A stretch of 64,000 nucleotides of DNA from Cyanobacterium sp. Dongsha4 (GTDB taxonomy: Bacteria > Cyanobacteriota > Cyanobacteriia > Cyanobacteriales > Cyanobacteriaceae): NCBI RefSeq assembly GCF_036345015.1, contig NZ_CP084098.1:4186086-4250085 (forward strand), given 5' to 3'. Numbering within the stretch: the first letter of the stretch is position 1; each line of letters begins with the position of its first letter. The notes beneath the pieces are model-generated. The model had not been told where the DNA came from, did not search any database, and was given only the letters and a program-made list of their open reading frames with translations. The position numbers and the translations under genes were made by a program. Positions 63,772-64,000 of the stretch are shown piece by piece.

Positions 63772-64000
63772 AATAAATATATTTGAATCCCTAGCAGGTA
63801 TGAATAAAAGTTTAAATTATTTACTGTTAATTAACAAAGGTCATACATTCAAAAACCTTGATTTGTCGTAAAAAAAGAACCTTAAGCATTATCAAGAATC
63901 TTATATCGCTGATTGCCTATGTTTCTATATAGTTATATTTTTATACTCCTTCAAATAAAAGAGTTATAATCGAAAAATAAAAAGATAGGACAATCAAGAT

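Noticed and set aside
1..64000. tRNA or rRNA genes
   Set aside because: No T-loop GGTTCGAATCC-like signature with matching acceptor stem was noticed, and no rRNA sequence. A tRNAscan-SE or Infernal run would be decisive.

Overview
The window comes from a low-GC cyanobacterium. The evidence is a Mg-chelatase D subunit (chlD), a Ser/Thr kinase fused to a GUN4 domain, an Ftn2/ARC6-type division protein, a Calvin-cycle-type class II aldolase, a nickel superoxide dismutase with its protease, and many HIP1 octamers (GCGATCGC). The AT-rich composition and gene content suggest a unicellular Geminocystis/Cyanobacterium-like genome; that placement is inference.

Layout. 1-2 kb: 3' end of a large Ca-binding surface protein. 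2-7 kb: a hypothetical gene, a TPR gene and ftn2 on the minus strand. 7-16 kb: fructosamine-kinase-like gene, secreted phosphodiester-glycosidase-domain protein, LysR regulator, kinase-GUN4 and polysaccharide export protein, with small transposon-like elements between them. 16.4-31.6 kb: an NB-ARC/WD40 STAND ATPase and a 3810-residue modular surface protein. 31.8-43 kb: mostly housekeeping (trmH, ferredoxin, DUF167, pentapeptide protein, PLD lipoprotein with a UDG-like protein, purSQ, ExbD/TolR, sodN-sodX, dnaJ-TusA-like-rsgA, Uma2, DUF3782-like). 43-46.7 kb: an interrupted exported-protein gene, a third surface protein, and DUF433/DUF5615 and HicAB toxin-antitoxin modules, some decayed. 46.8-51.3 kb: prlC, a YebC-family gene and a solitary pstB with a candidate Pho box. 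51.4-55.5 kb: an accessory island of small two-gene modules (DUF433/DUF5615 remnant, brnTA, PIN/AF2212-like, DUF4926/DUF6883, DUF6888/DUF6887) separated by five arrays of a 40-bp HIP1-containing repeat. 55.6-64 kb: chlD, a Spy-like protein, class II aldolase, gcvH, a small membrane protein and a DHH-CBS-CCA nucleotidyltransferase fusion.

Themes. Three surface proteins (ends at 1869, 31627 and 45101) finish with the same three-fold repeat of about 40 residues, related to DUF5648. The two whose N-termini are visible have no classical signal peptide, so the module may act as a C-terminal sorting or attachment unit. The non-coding space is repeat-rich: heptamer tandem repeats, a MITE-like family with CTGAGTTC ends and 8-bp target duplications, and one copy of it nested inside a second MITE-like element that has 13-bp inverted ends and a perfect 12-bp target duplication. 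No rRNA, tRNA or CRISPR array was recognised.
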